The notes under the pieces are model-generated. The model was not told the DNA's origin. It saw only the letters and a list, made by a program, of their open reading frames with translations, and did not search any database. From Chaetoceros tenuissimus (lineage: Eukaryota > Bacillariophyta > Thalassiosirophyceae > Chaetocerotales > Chaetocerotaceae), in contig BLLK01000074.1 in the NCBI GenBank assembly GCA_021927905.1, positions 1 to 64,000 of the forward strand: a stretch of 64,000 nt of DNA, read 5' to 3'. This document shows, piece by piece, positions 1-10,934 of this stretch (its first letter is position 1; each line of letters begins with the position of its first letter). Both the position numbers and the translations under genes were made by a program.

Positions 1-1
1 A

Positions 2-1778
2 AAGAAAGCAAAATGTCCAATCATTCTTACAGCTACAAATCTGCCTACGCAATTGGAAAAATCACAAACTATTAGGTATAATCTTTCTACACTAATCAGG
101 CCCACTCCTTTGGAATGTGGCTCAAAAATGACTCAAGTTTCGAAAATGGAGGGTCTTAAGTGGAATGAAGGACAAGATCAAGATGAAATCAAAAGAGGAT
201 TGGAAAATATAGCGAGACTTTGCAACTGTGATTTGAGGAGAATTATGAACGAAATGCAATTATTCTCAATCGGGAAATCCCGTTCTAATCAAGAGAAGAA
301 AGTGAGCAATGTAACAAATGATTCATGGATTTCGTGCACGCCGCTGGAATTTCATGCCCCTCGAGTGCACAACATTGAACCTCAAAGCGTCCCATCTCAC
401 AAATTTACAGTTGTTACAATACATGGAGAATTTTTCCATGGTGACAACGTTGAAGTTAGATTAGGTGACCAAATTCTGAAATCAAAGGTTGTTGATAGCA
501 AAACAATCATTACTGCCGTACCTCCATGTAAGGTTCCTAGTAATGTGAAGCCAAATGGATACATGAAAAACAATAGGGGGTTTCTTGAAGAATCTCTCAA
601 CACCATGTACAAAAGGATTCAAGTTACAACAACGTCCAAGTCTGGTTTTAGCTTGTCTTCCGAAGGCTTGTTCAATACAGAGGCAATGGATCTCCCCGTT
701 TATCTACATTATTCATTTCCTTATGATGACGATTTTAGTGATGATGAAAAGCCTTCCCCTGATGATGTCAACTTAGACGAGATGCTGGAAAAGGCATTGA
801 CCGAAGTGTCGGCATTAGAAGAAACGTCAAAATACCAAGAAATCACTACAGAAAAGCCCTCACAAGAATGCCAAAACCAAATGGATTCACTCTTCAAGAC
901 GATGGCTGATATGAGTGATTATGCTCTTCTTCAAGAAAGTCATGATAATTTTGAATTACCGTGCTTTGAAGGAGGGATCCATAACTGTACTCCTACCCAA
1001 ATGAGTAGAGAGATTTCATCCCGTTGTGGCTGGGAACATGAATCCGTTTTAGGAGGATTGTCGGAATGCTTTGTCACAATTCCTTCCACAAGGCGTGAGA
1101 GGACGTTAATATCTAATGAAGCCCATTTCTCGAAACAGCAAAAGGAAACTTTTGAGCAATCAGCTTCGAATCAAGCTATAGAGGAAGACGAAGATGAGGA
1201 AACTGATGACATGTTCTTTTATAAGCCAAATTCAACAGAATCATTTCATAGAAACACGATGAAGTCTGCATTGAACCAATATTTCCAGCAAGGTGTCGAA
1301 AAGTACGAGGATACTTTACAGACATCGTCCAATATGGATTGTCTTGAGTTTGATATTTCTTACAAGAAAGACGCTATCCCATATTATGCTAACGATCTGA
1401 TTCATCACCCAAGATTGTAAGTAGACCATTGTCAAGACATACATTTCGTTGCTTTTACTTGTTCTAACATTGATTGATCTGACTTTGTCTTTCACTAGCC
1501 TTTCATCCAATGATCAAGAATCTTATTGGTCGTTCTACATTCCTCAACTTCGAAATATGGCTAGAATGGAACAAAAAAGAGATGATGTCTTCGCATCAAG
1601 TAACATTAAGCCTGAAGATTTCGAAACTGGTCGAAGGCGAACGAGAAGAGGCGCTCCAAAGGGAAGAGGTCACTACTTTGATCTTGTCCTTGGTTCCTCA
1701 TATCGAAGCGAGGAAAACGCTGGAAGGGAAATTGGCAAGTTTTTGAACAAGACGAAGGCATTAGATTATTCTCTGTAA
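2..1778 (+). CDS. ATAD5/Elg1-like RFC-type clamp unloader, 3' part
   Basis: Partial at the left edge; exons 2..1416 and 1499..1778 joined by an 82-nt GTAAGT...CACTAG intron, giving 564 visible residues. The first codons read KKAKCPIILTATN, a sensor-1 strand of an AAA+ ATPase, so the gene starts upstream and the TTG at 53 is not a start. Lid-type residues ENIARLCNCDLRRIMNEMQ (nt 212-268) follow as in RFC/ATAD5 proteins. An IPT/TIG-like beta domain lies at about nt 355-530, then acidic low-complexity sequence, and a C-terminal SYWSFYIPQLRNMARMEQ block that resembles the ATAD5 tail. Known role of the family: unloading PCNA from chromatin. The orthology is inferred from about 40 lid residues and the tail; a plant-type RFC1-like protein is the alternative. 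Confidence 0.68.
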
Positions 1779-1786
1779 ACTGCTAT

Positions 1787-3544
1787 TTAATCTCTTATCC
1801 TTTTGAGTTGGATCGCTCTTGGTGTGAACATCCCAATTCTAGCAATATCTCCTAGTTGGACAAAGTCTCTTTTCTTGTCATCAATTTTTGTGGCTGGCCA
1901 TTTTGATCTTTCCATTCTAACCTTTGCAAAATAATCTGATCTAGTTTGTCTCTCGTCACAAATTCTTGATGTAACACCAAGTTCTATTTCGCATTTTTCC
2001 AAGATTTCCGGTGGGCATGCCCATGGTTCGTAGAGACAATCAATTGTTTTTGTTGTCTTTCCAACCTCTATATCTATAGAGTCAGGCAATGAGGTCAATT
2101 CAGGACACCACTTTCGAACATAATCTCCCTCCTTATCCCAATACTGACGTCTTTTGTAATTCATGCCCATATAGTAGGGATCTAATCCAACACATGCACT
2201 ATTTTGCCACATATTACTATTGATAACTTCATCATAATCTACCAAGAATTCAGCAAAGTGCTGCATACCCGCTCGCCACGGGAGACCAAGACCCTCTACA
2301 AGAAAAGTGGAACACGCTAGTCGTACCTTTTGGGGCATATAGCCTGTAGCAACTAATTCTCTCATCCCAGAGTCTACTAGAGGAAATCCAGTTCGCCCTT
2401 CTTTCCAACTGTCTAATCTTTTTTGTTGCTCTTCTTCCTCTAGATCTACACCGTCATGGACAGCATCGTATCCATCTCGGATTGGTTCTCCTTTTACGAC
2501 ATTTGGAAATAGTTTGGCTACAGCGTATGCATAGTCACGCCAGCAAATGCGTCGAACGATAGATCCTACATCCCGTTCCTTTACTACAGATTTAATTCCA
2601 CTATACACTTGCTTTGGTGAAATCAATCCTCGAGCTAAATATGGCGACAAAAGTGATGCCAGATGAGTTGTTTTCTTCGCATCGTCATCTTCCTTTTGTT
2701 CCAAAGAATCTAGAAAATTCGTCAGGGCTTTTTGAGCAGAAATTTCATCTGCTGGCCATTCTTTCACAATAGACTTGCCCCATTCCGTATTTCCAGGAGT
2801 AATACCTACTTTCTCATTCAATTCATCAACATCACAAGGACACGTCAATGCAATATCGGCACAAGAAGCTTTCTTTAAACTACAATCATCAATATCCAAC
2901 ACCGGCTTCAATCCTTCTTCTTCAATAGTATCTTGTACATATTCTACATATGGAATCAAAGGTGAACGCCATGGATCATCCAAGACAATTTTTTCCCATG
3001 GAACTTGACGATTTTCATAATCCAATAAAGTATACGAACTAAATACTCTTGCATCTATCCCATTCTTTTCCAACTCTTTTGCAATCACATTCTCCACTTC
3101 ATCATTGTAAGAACGTTGATAGAAAATTTCATTCAGATTTGATGATTTGCAAATATGCACCAATTCCTTGGCGATAGATGTTGCTTGACATTCATTAGGA
3201 GAAGAATCTAAAAGCCCTACTGCAAGATTTCCATGAAATGTCTGGTTTAAACTCTTTAAAGCTGTAGCTGTAAATACATCCCGAGCTGTTCCTCCTGTTT
3301 GTGTATTGACGGGATTAGGATATGTTGCATCTTTAGCACTACTTTGCCATAAATAAAAAGGTTGAATGGACCCATTTTCATCCGTTTCAGTAATGGCAGT
3401 GTGAAGTGCTTCATTGTCTTGGATCCGAAGAGCATGATCGCGGAACCAGACTAGTTTATGTGTTGATGTAGAGAGTGCCCTTATGCTAGTCAAGAGATGG
3501 CTAGTTATAAAAAGAAGATGTAGTGTGTTCATTTTGTATTTCAT
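1787..3544 (-). CDS. Photolyase/cryptochrome family flavoprotein with signal peptide
   Basis: Intronless, 585 aa. A hydrophobic N-terminus (LHLLFITSHLLTSIRALS) looks like a signal peptide, so the protein may enter the ER or plastid. The body has the photolyase pattern: N-terminal HKLVWFRDHALRIQDNEAL, then C-terminal FAD-domain blocks YLARGLISPKQVYSGI, RRICWRDYAYAVAKLFP, TGFPLVDSGMRELVATGYM, and NSNMWQNSACVGLDPYYMG. It could repair UV lesions or act as a blue-light receptor; subclass cannot be assigned by eye and it is diverged from class I at the antenna side. Met1 and Met5 are both possible starts. The last codons end 9 bp from the ATAD5-like stop, so the two genes converge. Confidence 0.85.
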   Translation of the reverse strand: MKYKMNTLHLLFITSHLLTSIRALSTSTHKLVWFRDHALRIQDNEALHTAITETDENGSIQPFYLWQSSAKDATYPNPVNTQTGGTARDVFTATALKSLNQTFHGNLAVGLLDSSPNECQATSIAKELVHICKSSNLNEIFYQRSYNDEVENVIAKELEKNGIDARVFSSYTLLDYENRQVPWEKIVLDDPWRSPLIPYVEYVQDTIEEEGLKPVLDIDDCSLKKASCADIALTCPCDVDELNEKVGITPGNTEWGKSIVKEWPADEISAQKALTNFLDSLEQKEDDDAKKTTHLASLLSPYLARGLISPKQVYSGIKSVVKERDVGSIVRRICWRDYAYAVAKLFPNVVKGEPIRDGYDAVHDGVDLEEEEQQKRLDSWKEGRTGFPLVDSGMRELVATGYMPQKVRLACSTFLVEGLGLPWRAGMQHFAEFLVDYDEVINSNMWQNSACVGLDPYYMGMNYKRRQYWDKEGDYVRKWCPELTSLPDSIDIEVGKTTKTIDCLYEPWACPPEILEKCEIELGVTSRICDERQTRSDYFAKVRMERSKWPATKIDDKKRDFVQLGDIARIGMFTPRAIQLKRIRD

Positions 3545-4019
3545 AATGACATGAATATTATAGGATGTAATTAAGAATGGACGTTGAGTCTAAATTCTTG
3601 GTGTCAGCAAATTTGATGCAAAGATTTTCCAGGGAAGCATATACATCTGGTCTTACCTAGAACCACTTCTGCTGGACTTCGAGAGACTACGAATGATAGT
3701 AAACATGTAGATTATATTGCTAGAAATATGGTCTTCATTAGTTCATGTCATCAATCAATCAAAATGAAGGTACATTTTCTCTAACAAAAATGAAGTCAGC
3801 CCAAAAGGGCGCGAAGAGCAAAGATACCCTTTCCTCCAACGTCTGTCCGTCCATCCTTTTTGTGAGAAGACACACATGATTGGATTGATTGGCCGTTGAA
3901 TCTTTTTGATTGCCCCTTCCTTATGAGATTTGTTGTTATTTCAACAGCAACATAAATAGTAAATAATTCTGTTCATAATCTCACAGTACCACATTTGAGA
4001 AGTATCAATAGATAGGAAA
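3545..4019. promoter_or_regulatory. Divergent intergenic region, photolyase / translocator
   Basis: 475 nt between two divergently transcribed genes, so it must hold both promoters. No open frame looks coding. AT-rich stretches occur near 3940-3970, but I see no clear consensus element. Confidence 0.4.
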
Positions 4020-5349
4020 ATGAAGTTTTGTAATTTTGCGGTTTGTTTGAGTGTACTCTCGACCACATTGACATCCATTGAAGCAATCCAGTCTTCCCCT
4101 TCTTCAGTCATCAGTACTATGCATCGTAAGCAACCTTTTGTACACAATACTCGTTCCTTTGAGGAGACTCAAAGTCTCGTTCAATCTCCTGTAGCTCAAG
4201 ATGATGTTGAGTCATTGTCAGTCATGCACTCTAGAGGAGGAGCCAAGAAAGCTGTCGAGGTTCCTGAAGTGGCCAATACTGGAATGAAAGAGAGACTCAA
4301 GATTGGCTTCTACTTTGGACTTTGGTATGCTCTCAATGTTATTTACAACAGTAAGTCCATTTCTACAGTATACATGTACATCATTTATAAAATATCATGA
4401 TTAAAAACTTACCCCTATTTCTTTAGTCATGAACAAAAAGCTATTGAATATTATCCCTGCACCAGTGACAGTAGGAACCATTCAACTTGGTATCGGAGGA
4501 TTATACGCTGCACTTCTCTGGATGACTAAATTAAGAGCTACACCAAAACTAACAGCAAAGGGACGTGAAATCGCATGGAAAGTAGGAACCTATCATGGAT
4601 CAGGACAATTGTTTTCAATGGTGTCTCTAGGTGCAGGACCGGTATCTTTCACACACATTGTCAAAGCTCTCGAACCATTCTTTTCAGCAATGATTTCCGG
4701 TTTGGTATTTGGAAAATGGATGAAACCACAAGTATATGCTACCCTTATTCCTGTGGTTGGAGGTGTAGGATATGCATGTTTGAAAGAACGTTCCTTTTCA
4801 TGGTTGGCATTTTGGATGGCCATGTCTAGTAACTTATCATTTGCATTGAGAGCAGTTGTGAGTAAGACCGGTATGACTAGTTATATTGGAGAGAATATGA
4901 ATGCTGTCAATCTTTTTGCAGTTGTGACTATTGCATCCTTCTTTTTGTGTATCCCAGCTGCATTGATTGCTGAAAAGGGATTGTTGTTGGAATTGTGGGC
5001 AAAGGCTACTACTGGAGAGAATGCTATTGCATCCAATGACCTTGTCAAATCTGTAATTACTTCTGGACTTTTCCATTATTTGAACAATGAAGTCATGTAT
5101 CTTGCACTCAGTAATGTTCATCCGGTAACTCTTGCAGTTGGAAATACCATGAAGCGTGTATTCATCATGGTTGCTTCTGTTCTTGTATTCCGTAATCCAG
5201 TTTCAGTGCAGGCTGGAATTGGATCAGCTATTGGTATTTCAGGAGTTCTCTTGTACAGTTTGACCAAGCAATACTATGAGAACTTGGAAAAGGCAGAAGC
5301 GGAAGCTGCTGCAAAGCAAAAGGGAAGAAGGGGAAGACGCAAGAACTAA
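4020..5349 (+). CDS. Plastid triose-phosphate/phosphate translocator (TPT family)
   Basis: Exons 4020..4350 and 4427..5349 (76-nt intron, phase 1), 417 aa. The N-terminus carries a signal peptide (KFCNFAVCLSVLSTTLTSIEA) followed by a Ser-rich, basic stretch, a bipartite presequence for the secondary plastid envelope. The mature part starts FYFGLWYALNVIYNIMNKKLLN, the typical first helix of the drug/metabolite transporter superfamily TPT branch, and continues with about eight to ten helices (for example GPVSFTHIVKALEPFF, SNLSFALRAVVSK, HYLNNEVMYLAL, VTLAVGNTMKRVFIMVAS). It probably exchanges triose phosphate or phosphoenolpyruvate for phosphate; substrate specificity cannot be told. A basic KQKGRRGRRKN tail ends the protein. 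Confidence 0.92.
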
Positions 5350-5765
5350 GGACACTAGTGTAGTTGTGATTTTATTCAACATTTAAAATCTATAAAGATA
5401 TTTATTTTTATTGGAGCTGAATTTATATATTTTTGTTTGGTAAATGTGGTATGACTGCTGTGCTTTGAGCGCAGGTTACGGTTAGGTTGGAAGAGGGAAG
5501 AGTAAATTTAGATTTGTGACAAATAATCAAAGGGTAAAGAACTGGTAAGTATATCTGTTTCTCTTTTCTTCCTTTCTCTTTTTCAAATAAGATACAATTC
5601 GGTGGGGTTCTTATGTTGTTCTGTTGACATCAAACATCGACCATGAAACTCGGAAGAAGATGCAGTGATGCGATGAATGTATCTTTTTAGAACGGAAGCA
5701 TATTTGAATAGAAACGAGCAAAATAGATCAGATAGACTTACTCTAATTTGCAGCCTATCCAAAAC
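5350..5765. promoter_or_regulatory. Upstream region of GDH-like gene with possible 5' UTR intron
   Basis: No coding frame is supported. A GTAAGT at 5545 and a TAATTTGCAG acceptor ending at 5753 could delimit a 209-nt intron in the 5' leader of the following gene, 12 nt before its ATG. Inference only. Confidence 0.35.
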
Positions 5766-7410
5766 ATGTTGAGCCGTCTTCGTTCGAGCAAAGTGTCGGC
5801 TTCGGCCATTTCATCTCGTATCCATACTGGCAGCAGCAGTGCAGTCATCAATGGTATCCAGAACAATTCTCTTCGCGAATACTCTTCTTCATCAGTAGTA
5901 TCCAGCGAGCAGCCAAGCTCATCCAGAACTCTATTGGCAAAGAACCAAAATGTACATTCCAACATGACACTCTCCAAAAACTGGAGAAACAAGCCTTTGT
6001 TCCGTCGTCAAGGCGACGTTAGATTCCGAACTGGACTCGAGGCTGCCAACCTACTGGTACAGGAAGCGAAACGTCGTGATTCACATGAGACACAGTTCAT
6101 TGAGACTATAGCTGCTTACATGAGTTGCCTCAGCCCCATCTTTGAGAGAAATCCAAGATATGCATTTGTAGCGAAGCAGCTCATGGAGCCAGAACGTTTG
6201 ATTCAATTTCGTGTGCCTTGGCTTGATGATACTGGAGTTATTCGTATGAACCGTGGATACCGTATCCAGTACAACTCTGCCCTGGGACCATATGAAGGTG
6301 GTCTTCACTTTGGATCTCACATCAATTCTTCCTCTATGAAGTCTCTTGGATTTGATTCCGTCTTTAGCAACAGTCTTACTGGATTTCCAATTGGTGCAGC
6401 TGTAGGAGGATGTGATTTGAATCCGTTTGATAAATCTGAAGCTGAGATTCAGAGATTCTGTCAGAGTTACATGACGGAACTTGTCAAGTATATTGGACCG
6501 GATATGGATTTGCCGACTATGGGTATGGGTGTAGGTGAAAAAGAACTTGGATACATGTACGGACAATACAAGAGAATTAACATTGTCAGTAGTTCCAACG
6601 GCAAGCCTTTTCTCTCTACTTCTGATCAAGATGTAAGTTTATTATTAGAAGCATAGGGTATTCTTTCATAGATTTCACCTTTTTCTAACCCTTTCCTATC
6701 TTGTTTTGTACTTGAAATAGGCATCTGGTGAAGGAGTCGTATACTTTGCAAATGAAATGCTCAAAGACAAGGGCGACACACTTAAAGGAAAGCGCTGTCT
6801 TATCATTGGGGCTGGAAAGGTTGCTCGATCTGTTGCAGCGAAGCTTCTTGAATTTGGTGCTATCCCTCTGACTTTCTCGGATTCGTCTGGTCATTTGTAT
6901 GAACCAGATGGAATTGATGAATCAAAGCTAAAGATCATTGACAAGATCAAGGATGAGAGAGGAGCTTTGCTTGGAAGATACATTATTGCTTCTACTACTG
7001 CCCAATTCAATGATCCAGAAAGTCTTTTGGATATTTCATGTGATCTATGCTTTCCATGTGCGGCCATGAATGATATTACTCAAGAAGCTGCAATTCAATT
7101 GGCTGATAATGGATGTAAGGGTATTATTGAAGGAGGTCATTCAGCAGTCACAAACGACGCAAGAAAGATTATTAAAAAGAGAGGACTTATGTACGGACCA
7201 AGCGTGTTGACGTTGTCTGGATGTTCGATTCATCATGCACTAGGACCAAATGCGACGGATGAACAGTTTGAGAAGGAAGTTGCAAGAGTATATTCTGACG
7301 TAAAGAATGCTGCACAAGAATTTCATGCGAGAGGTGATTTGTACACAGGAGCAACCATTACAGGCTTCTTGAGAGTTGCTAATGCAATGATGTCGCAGGG
7401 TGCCGTTTAA
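5766..7410 (+). CDS. Glutamate-dehydrogenase-like protein lacking catalytic residues
   Basis: Exons 5766..6632 and 6721..7410 (88-nt intron, phase 0), 518 aa. The ATG at 5766 gives an Arg/Ser-rich presequence (MLSRLRSSKVSASAISSRIH), probably mitochondrial. The fold is clear: NRGYRIQYNSALGPYEGG, FCQSYMTELVKYIGPD, GEKELGYMYGQYKR and a Rossmann motif IIGAGKVARSVAAKLLEFGA match hexameric GDHs. Compared with Clostridium symbiosum GDH, K89 is Glu177, K113 is Ser201, K125 is Val213, D165 is Gly253, and the S380 region is also altered (TLSGCSIHHAL). A working amination/deamination is therefore unlikely. It may be a regulatory pseudoenzyme or have another activity. The reading frame and length are intact, which argues against a pseudogene. 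Confidence 0.85.
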
Positions 7411-7843
7411 ATTATGGTGTTTGAACTGTCAGGAGGAACAGAACTTTCGAATCTTCTCAAAATTCGAACAACATAAAAAGTATGTAATATTTTCTTTATA
7501 TTTTAGTTTGTAGAAATTTTAGTACTATCGAAGTCTACTGTCATTACATGGATAAGTGTGTTCCCTGATTAGATACGTAAGGGAAAATGTTGGTGGATCT
7601 TTACTCAAAGAATCATCAAGCTTCCTGCATTCAAACCAATGACCCTTTTAGTTAGGTAGCTATGGTATATAGCCACATATATCTGCCAAAGATATCATCA
7701 TCATCATCACATCGTCACACACGCGTCATTCTAATCTACTAGCCTCATTCATCTCTTCTTCAATAATTGCATTCGGCAACTTGTAACTTTGTTAAATTGT
7801 ATAATAATTAGCACTTACAAATAATACTGGAGACCCCATACAA
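7411..7843. other. Intergenic, short ATC microsatellite
   Basis: Nothing coding is seen. The stretch around 7688-7705 carries an (ATC)n run. Confidence 0.4.
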
Positions 7844-8043
7844 ATGATGGTAAGTTGGTGTAACTTCATTCGAAATGGGATTGAGCTAGGTAGGCGCACT
7901 TGGAGACTGATTAATAATCTTACTTTTGATGGTACTAGAGATACAGAAATAGCGCTCGCGGTAGATCTATACGTCGCACAAGCATTTTCATTTTCTGTAC
8001 CAAGTTCTCACTGATCAAGTTTTCAATAAAGTGGAATTGTTTC

Positions 8044-8412
8044 ATGTATACAATATTTATTTCTGGATTATCTGCATTCGCTCCTTCAAGGATAATACAT
8101 CCAAAGACAGCTTTATATTTCGAATATGGTGAATATGATGGAAAACTTTGGGACAATGATGCAAAAAAGGATGTATATGCAAAATGGGATCCAAATCAAT
8201 CTCGATCGAGTAGAAATTTCAATCCCTTTGAGACCTATGGTGGGAATACTCCAGATGCATCAGGGATTTATCCAGGAGAGTCGAGATATAAAGATCCGAT
8301 ACGTCCAGATGTAAACTTTCAAACAATGATGGCAGAAAGAGTCGAAGCTGATGAACGTGCTTCTAATCCGAAACCTGGTGATCTTCCAGGATGCAAAGGC
8401 TGCAAAAATTAA
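8044..8412 (+). CDS. Small SAFAP-motif protein, probably plastid
   Basis: 122 aa from the ATG at 8044 (MYTIFISGLSAFAPS), ending in CKGCKN. The SAFAP motif after a hydrophobic run suggests plastid targeting. The signal peptide is short from this start. An upstream mini-exon ATGATG|GTAAGT (7844-7849) spliced to an acceptor at 8004 or 8019 would add a longer hydrophobic leader in frame; both models fit. The mature part is hydrophilic, with an aromatic, Asp-rich start (YFEYGEYDGKLWDNDAKKD) and a terminal CxxC pair. I do not recognise the family. Confidence 0.65.
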   Translation: MYTIFISGLSAFAPSRIIHPKTALYFEYGEYDGKLWDNDAKKDVYAKWDPNQSRSSRNFNPFETYGGNTPDASGIYPGESRYKDPIRPDVNFQTMMAERVEADERASNPKPGDLPGCKGCKN

Positions 8413-8638
8413 AATGTCAGTCAAACAATTATACAAGCTAGCTAGGCAATAGGCGCATCATTTTCTAAGCAATAATATGAATGTTTGATCAATTCATTTA
8501 ATTCCATGTTTTGCTCCAACAATGACGATTTCCTAATTGTATCGAAGAAATCTCTCAATGATTGGTGCTAACAACTTGGTGCCTAAAAGCACCAAGCTTG
8601 GCTTCACGTTATAAAATTGAAACTACGTTACATGATAT

Positions 8639-9613
8639 TTATTTATTTCCCTTGTATGTTTGTGCATACGCTGTGAAGAGTCCAAGACCCAAATTCATAA
8701 GAGTTGCTTCAATAACAATAGCGTATCTAGCTCCAAACATCATCTTGATATTTCCAAGCATTGCAGTCCACACCTTCAAAGTCATCCACAAAGCCAAACT
8801 CAACAAAATAGCCGTTCGCTGATGCGGTTGTGATCTCTTTCCAGCATAAGGATTGAAATCTGCCTCAATATTGTCACTCATTCCACGTCTACCAATCTGT
8901 CCAGCAGCAGGAAGCCAATTGATCATGATAATTCTCTCTGCCATCGGTGGAAGTACCCAACAGACTAGAGTCATAATACCGAATACTTTAAGTTGCTTGT
9001 TGCGCCATGCTTCATCTGGCTTTTGAATAAGTCCATCAAGGAATCCAGGCATCTTTAGACTTCTATCTGGTTTCTCTTCTGGTGCAAGGTCTTCATCCTC
9101 ACTAAAAGTCCAATGAAAATAATATTTGAGCAACGACATAGAAAAAAAGGACACAATCACAATCCTTTCAAAATATCAAACTTACTCTGCTTCTTCAAGA
9201 CGAGACTGTGCCTTTGCATCATCAGTCAATTCTGTCAAACCAGCCATTCTCTCGTTCAACTTGATTTGCATAATACGATCCTTTGCAACTTCAACCTTGA
9301 TCTTCTTCTTGACATCTCCTTCGACTTCAGCCTGTGCAATGAGGGAATTTGTAACTTGTTGAATTTCTTCAAAGGTAGCATCATCTGCAATTCCTAGTTC
9401 ACGATGAAGTTTAGCAGATTCAGTTTTAAGTCTACGTGCTTCACGTTCTTGCTCCTTCTTTACGTTCCATGGAAGTGCTTTCAATGGGTTTGGAATTGTT
9501 GGTGCTGGTTTCTTTGCAAATAGTGCAGATGATTGCAATCTAGTTTGTGGCACAGATGCTGGAGAAAATGCAGTTGCTGCTGCGAGCATGGAAAGAACGC
9601 AAATTAATCTCAT
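8639..9613 (-). CDS. CPP1/CDF1-like J-like plastid membrane protein
   Basis: Exons 9613..9186 and 9101..8639 (84-nt intron, phase 2), 296 aa. The N-terminus MRLICVLSMLAAATAFSPAS is a signal peptide with the plastid TAFSP motif. A J-like domain follows (RELGIADDATFEEIQQVTN ... DRIMQIKLNERM) without an HPD tripeptide. Near the C-terminus come about three helices (LKVFGIMTLVCWVLPPMAE, RTAILLSLALWMTLKVW, YAIVIEATLMNLGLGLF). This is the architecture of CPP1 (chaperone-like protein of POR1; DUF3353), which in plants holds protochlorophyllide oxidoreductase at plastid membranes. Function here is inferred from architecture. Confidence 0.85.
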
Positions 9614-9956
9614 TCTGAAGAATTAAAAGATGTGTGAAATAGAGTGGGTGATATTGAGAAAGGAGATAGAATCAAATATGATGAAGAACAAGACAGGTTT
9701 TGATGTTAGCCTCTTGGACTTCTTGATGTGCAGGCAAGTTGAAGAAAAATTCCAGTTGGAATGTTTGTTGAATGTGATGAGATGTGTGGCGTCCACAAGT
9801 AGGTGCGTTTTGAGTTTTGGCGCGAAGGTAACCGTTTTTACCTGCTTCAAAGATACTTACATAGTAGCAAGATAGTAAGGTAGTATCTTTCGTATCTTTT
9901 TTGACATCATCATTCGTCAAAGGTACAAGATATTTCATCACAAAACGAAGCTGATC
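9614..9956. promoter_or_regulatory. Divergent promoter region, CPP1-like / AKR-like
   Basis: 343 nt between two divergent plastid-protein genes. It contains an 8-bp inverted pair AAGATACT (9850-9857) and AGTATCTT (9882-9889) close to the AKR-like start. No coding frame is supported. Confidence 0.4.
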
Positions 9957-10934
9957 ATGCTGCTACAACTATTGGTAGCAGTACTTGTAGTCTGTTCTTC
10001 ATTATGTGAAGCCTTTGAATTCTCGACAACAAGATTTACTTCCAAGTCAGGGCTGCCCGTAGCTCGTTATGGTCTAGGTGGAGCAGCTCGAAGTACGCAA
10101 CCGTCCACTTTGCCTTCACTTTACATTCAAGAATTAGAAGAAAACATTGCTCCTTTTTTCTTTTACTATAACCCACATAGATATCCAGATTTTATGAAAG
10201 GCATCAAAGATGCATGCAGAACCAATCGCGAAGATATATTTATAGCAGGTGGAGGGACCAGTAGATCTATAGCTTCACTGGATCAAAGATTAGCTGATTG
10301 TCTCCAGTATTGTGGAAATGAGTATTTAGATTTGTTTATTTTAGAATATGTCCTTCCAGATGAGATGGAAACTATAGATGAAAATGATTATTCAAAAGCA
10401 GAAATAGGAACGGAATTGTTGAATGCAATCAAATACTGTCGACAGTGGGTCAAAGATGGCAAAGTTCGCTGTATTGGTATCTCCACTCATAGTCATGTGG
10501 TCGGAAGTATTTTAGCAAATGTACCTGACATTGATACATTGATGTTACGCTATGGTATGTCTCATAAAGAAGCTGCAGAGAAACTTTCTTTACCAACTGC
10601 AAGAGAGAATGATAAACCTGTGATTTGCTTCACATCTACGAGATGGAATTCTTTACAAGACGGGTTGGGAAATGGTCAAGATGAGTTTGGCTCAAATGAT
10701 GTTCCTGCATCTTCAGATTGTCTATCGTTTGTATTTGGTTCGATACATTCACCTCCGATAGAATTTGTTCTTCATTCTGCACGAGATGAAGATGAATTAG
10801 TGAAATGTTTGAGTGGGATGAAATTGGGATTCTCATCATCGGATGAAGAAAAGAAATGGCGGGCACACGGAAAGATTTTTGAGGATAGGAATGATGACGG
10901 TTTTGACGAATATCCGGAAGAGCGCCACTTATGA
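9957..10934 (+). CDS. Aldo/keto reductase-like protein, plastid presequence
   Basis: Intronless, 325 aa. It starts with a signal peptide (LLQLLVAVLVVCSSLCEAFEFS). The TIM-barrel pattern of aldo/keto reductases is visible: VARYGLGGAARST, NREDIFIAGGG, SIASLDQRLADCLQYCGNEYLDLFIL, and a return strand WVKDGKVRCIGISTHSH. The usual catalytic residues are hard to find. There is no DTA...Y block after strand 2 (NIAPFFFYYNP instead), the TK after the third strand is AGGG, and the usual His after DLF is replaced (LEYVLP). Catalysis by the normal mechanism is doubtful. The C-terminus is acidic (DRNDDGFDEYPEERHL). Confidence 0.72.
   Translation: MLLQLLVAVLVVCSSLCEAFEFSTTRFTSKSGLPVARYGLGGAARSTQPSTLPSLYIQELEENIAPFFFYYNPHRYPDFMKGIKDACRTNREDIFIAGGGTSRSIASLDQRLADCLQYCGNEYLDLFILEYVLPDEMETIDENDYSKAEIGTELLNAIKYCRQWVKDGKVRCIGISTHSHVVGSILANVPDIDTLMLRYGMSHKEAAEKLSLPTARENDKPVICFTSTRWNSLQDGLGNGQDEFGSNDVPASSDCLSFVFGSIHSPPIEFVLHSARDEDELVKCLSGMKLGFSSSDEEKKWRAHGKIFEDRNDDGFDEYPEERHL

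Noticed and set aside
53-55. Start of the first gene at position 53
   Set aside because: The codon is TTG and in-frame sensor-1 residues precede it, so the gene is truncated by the window.
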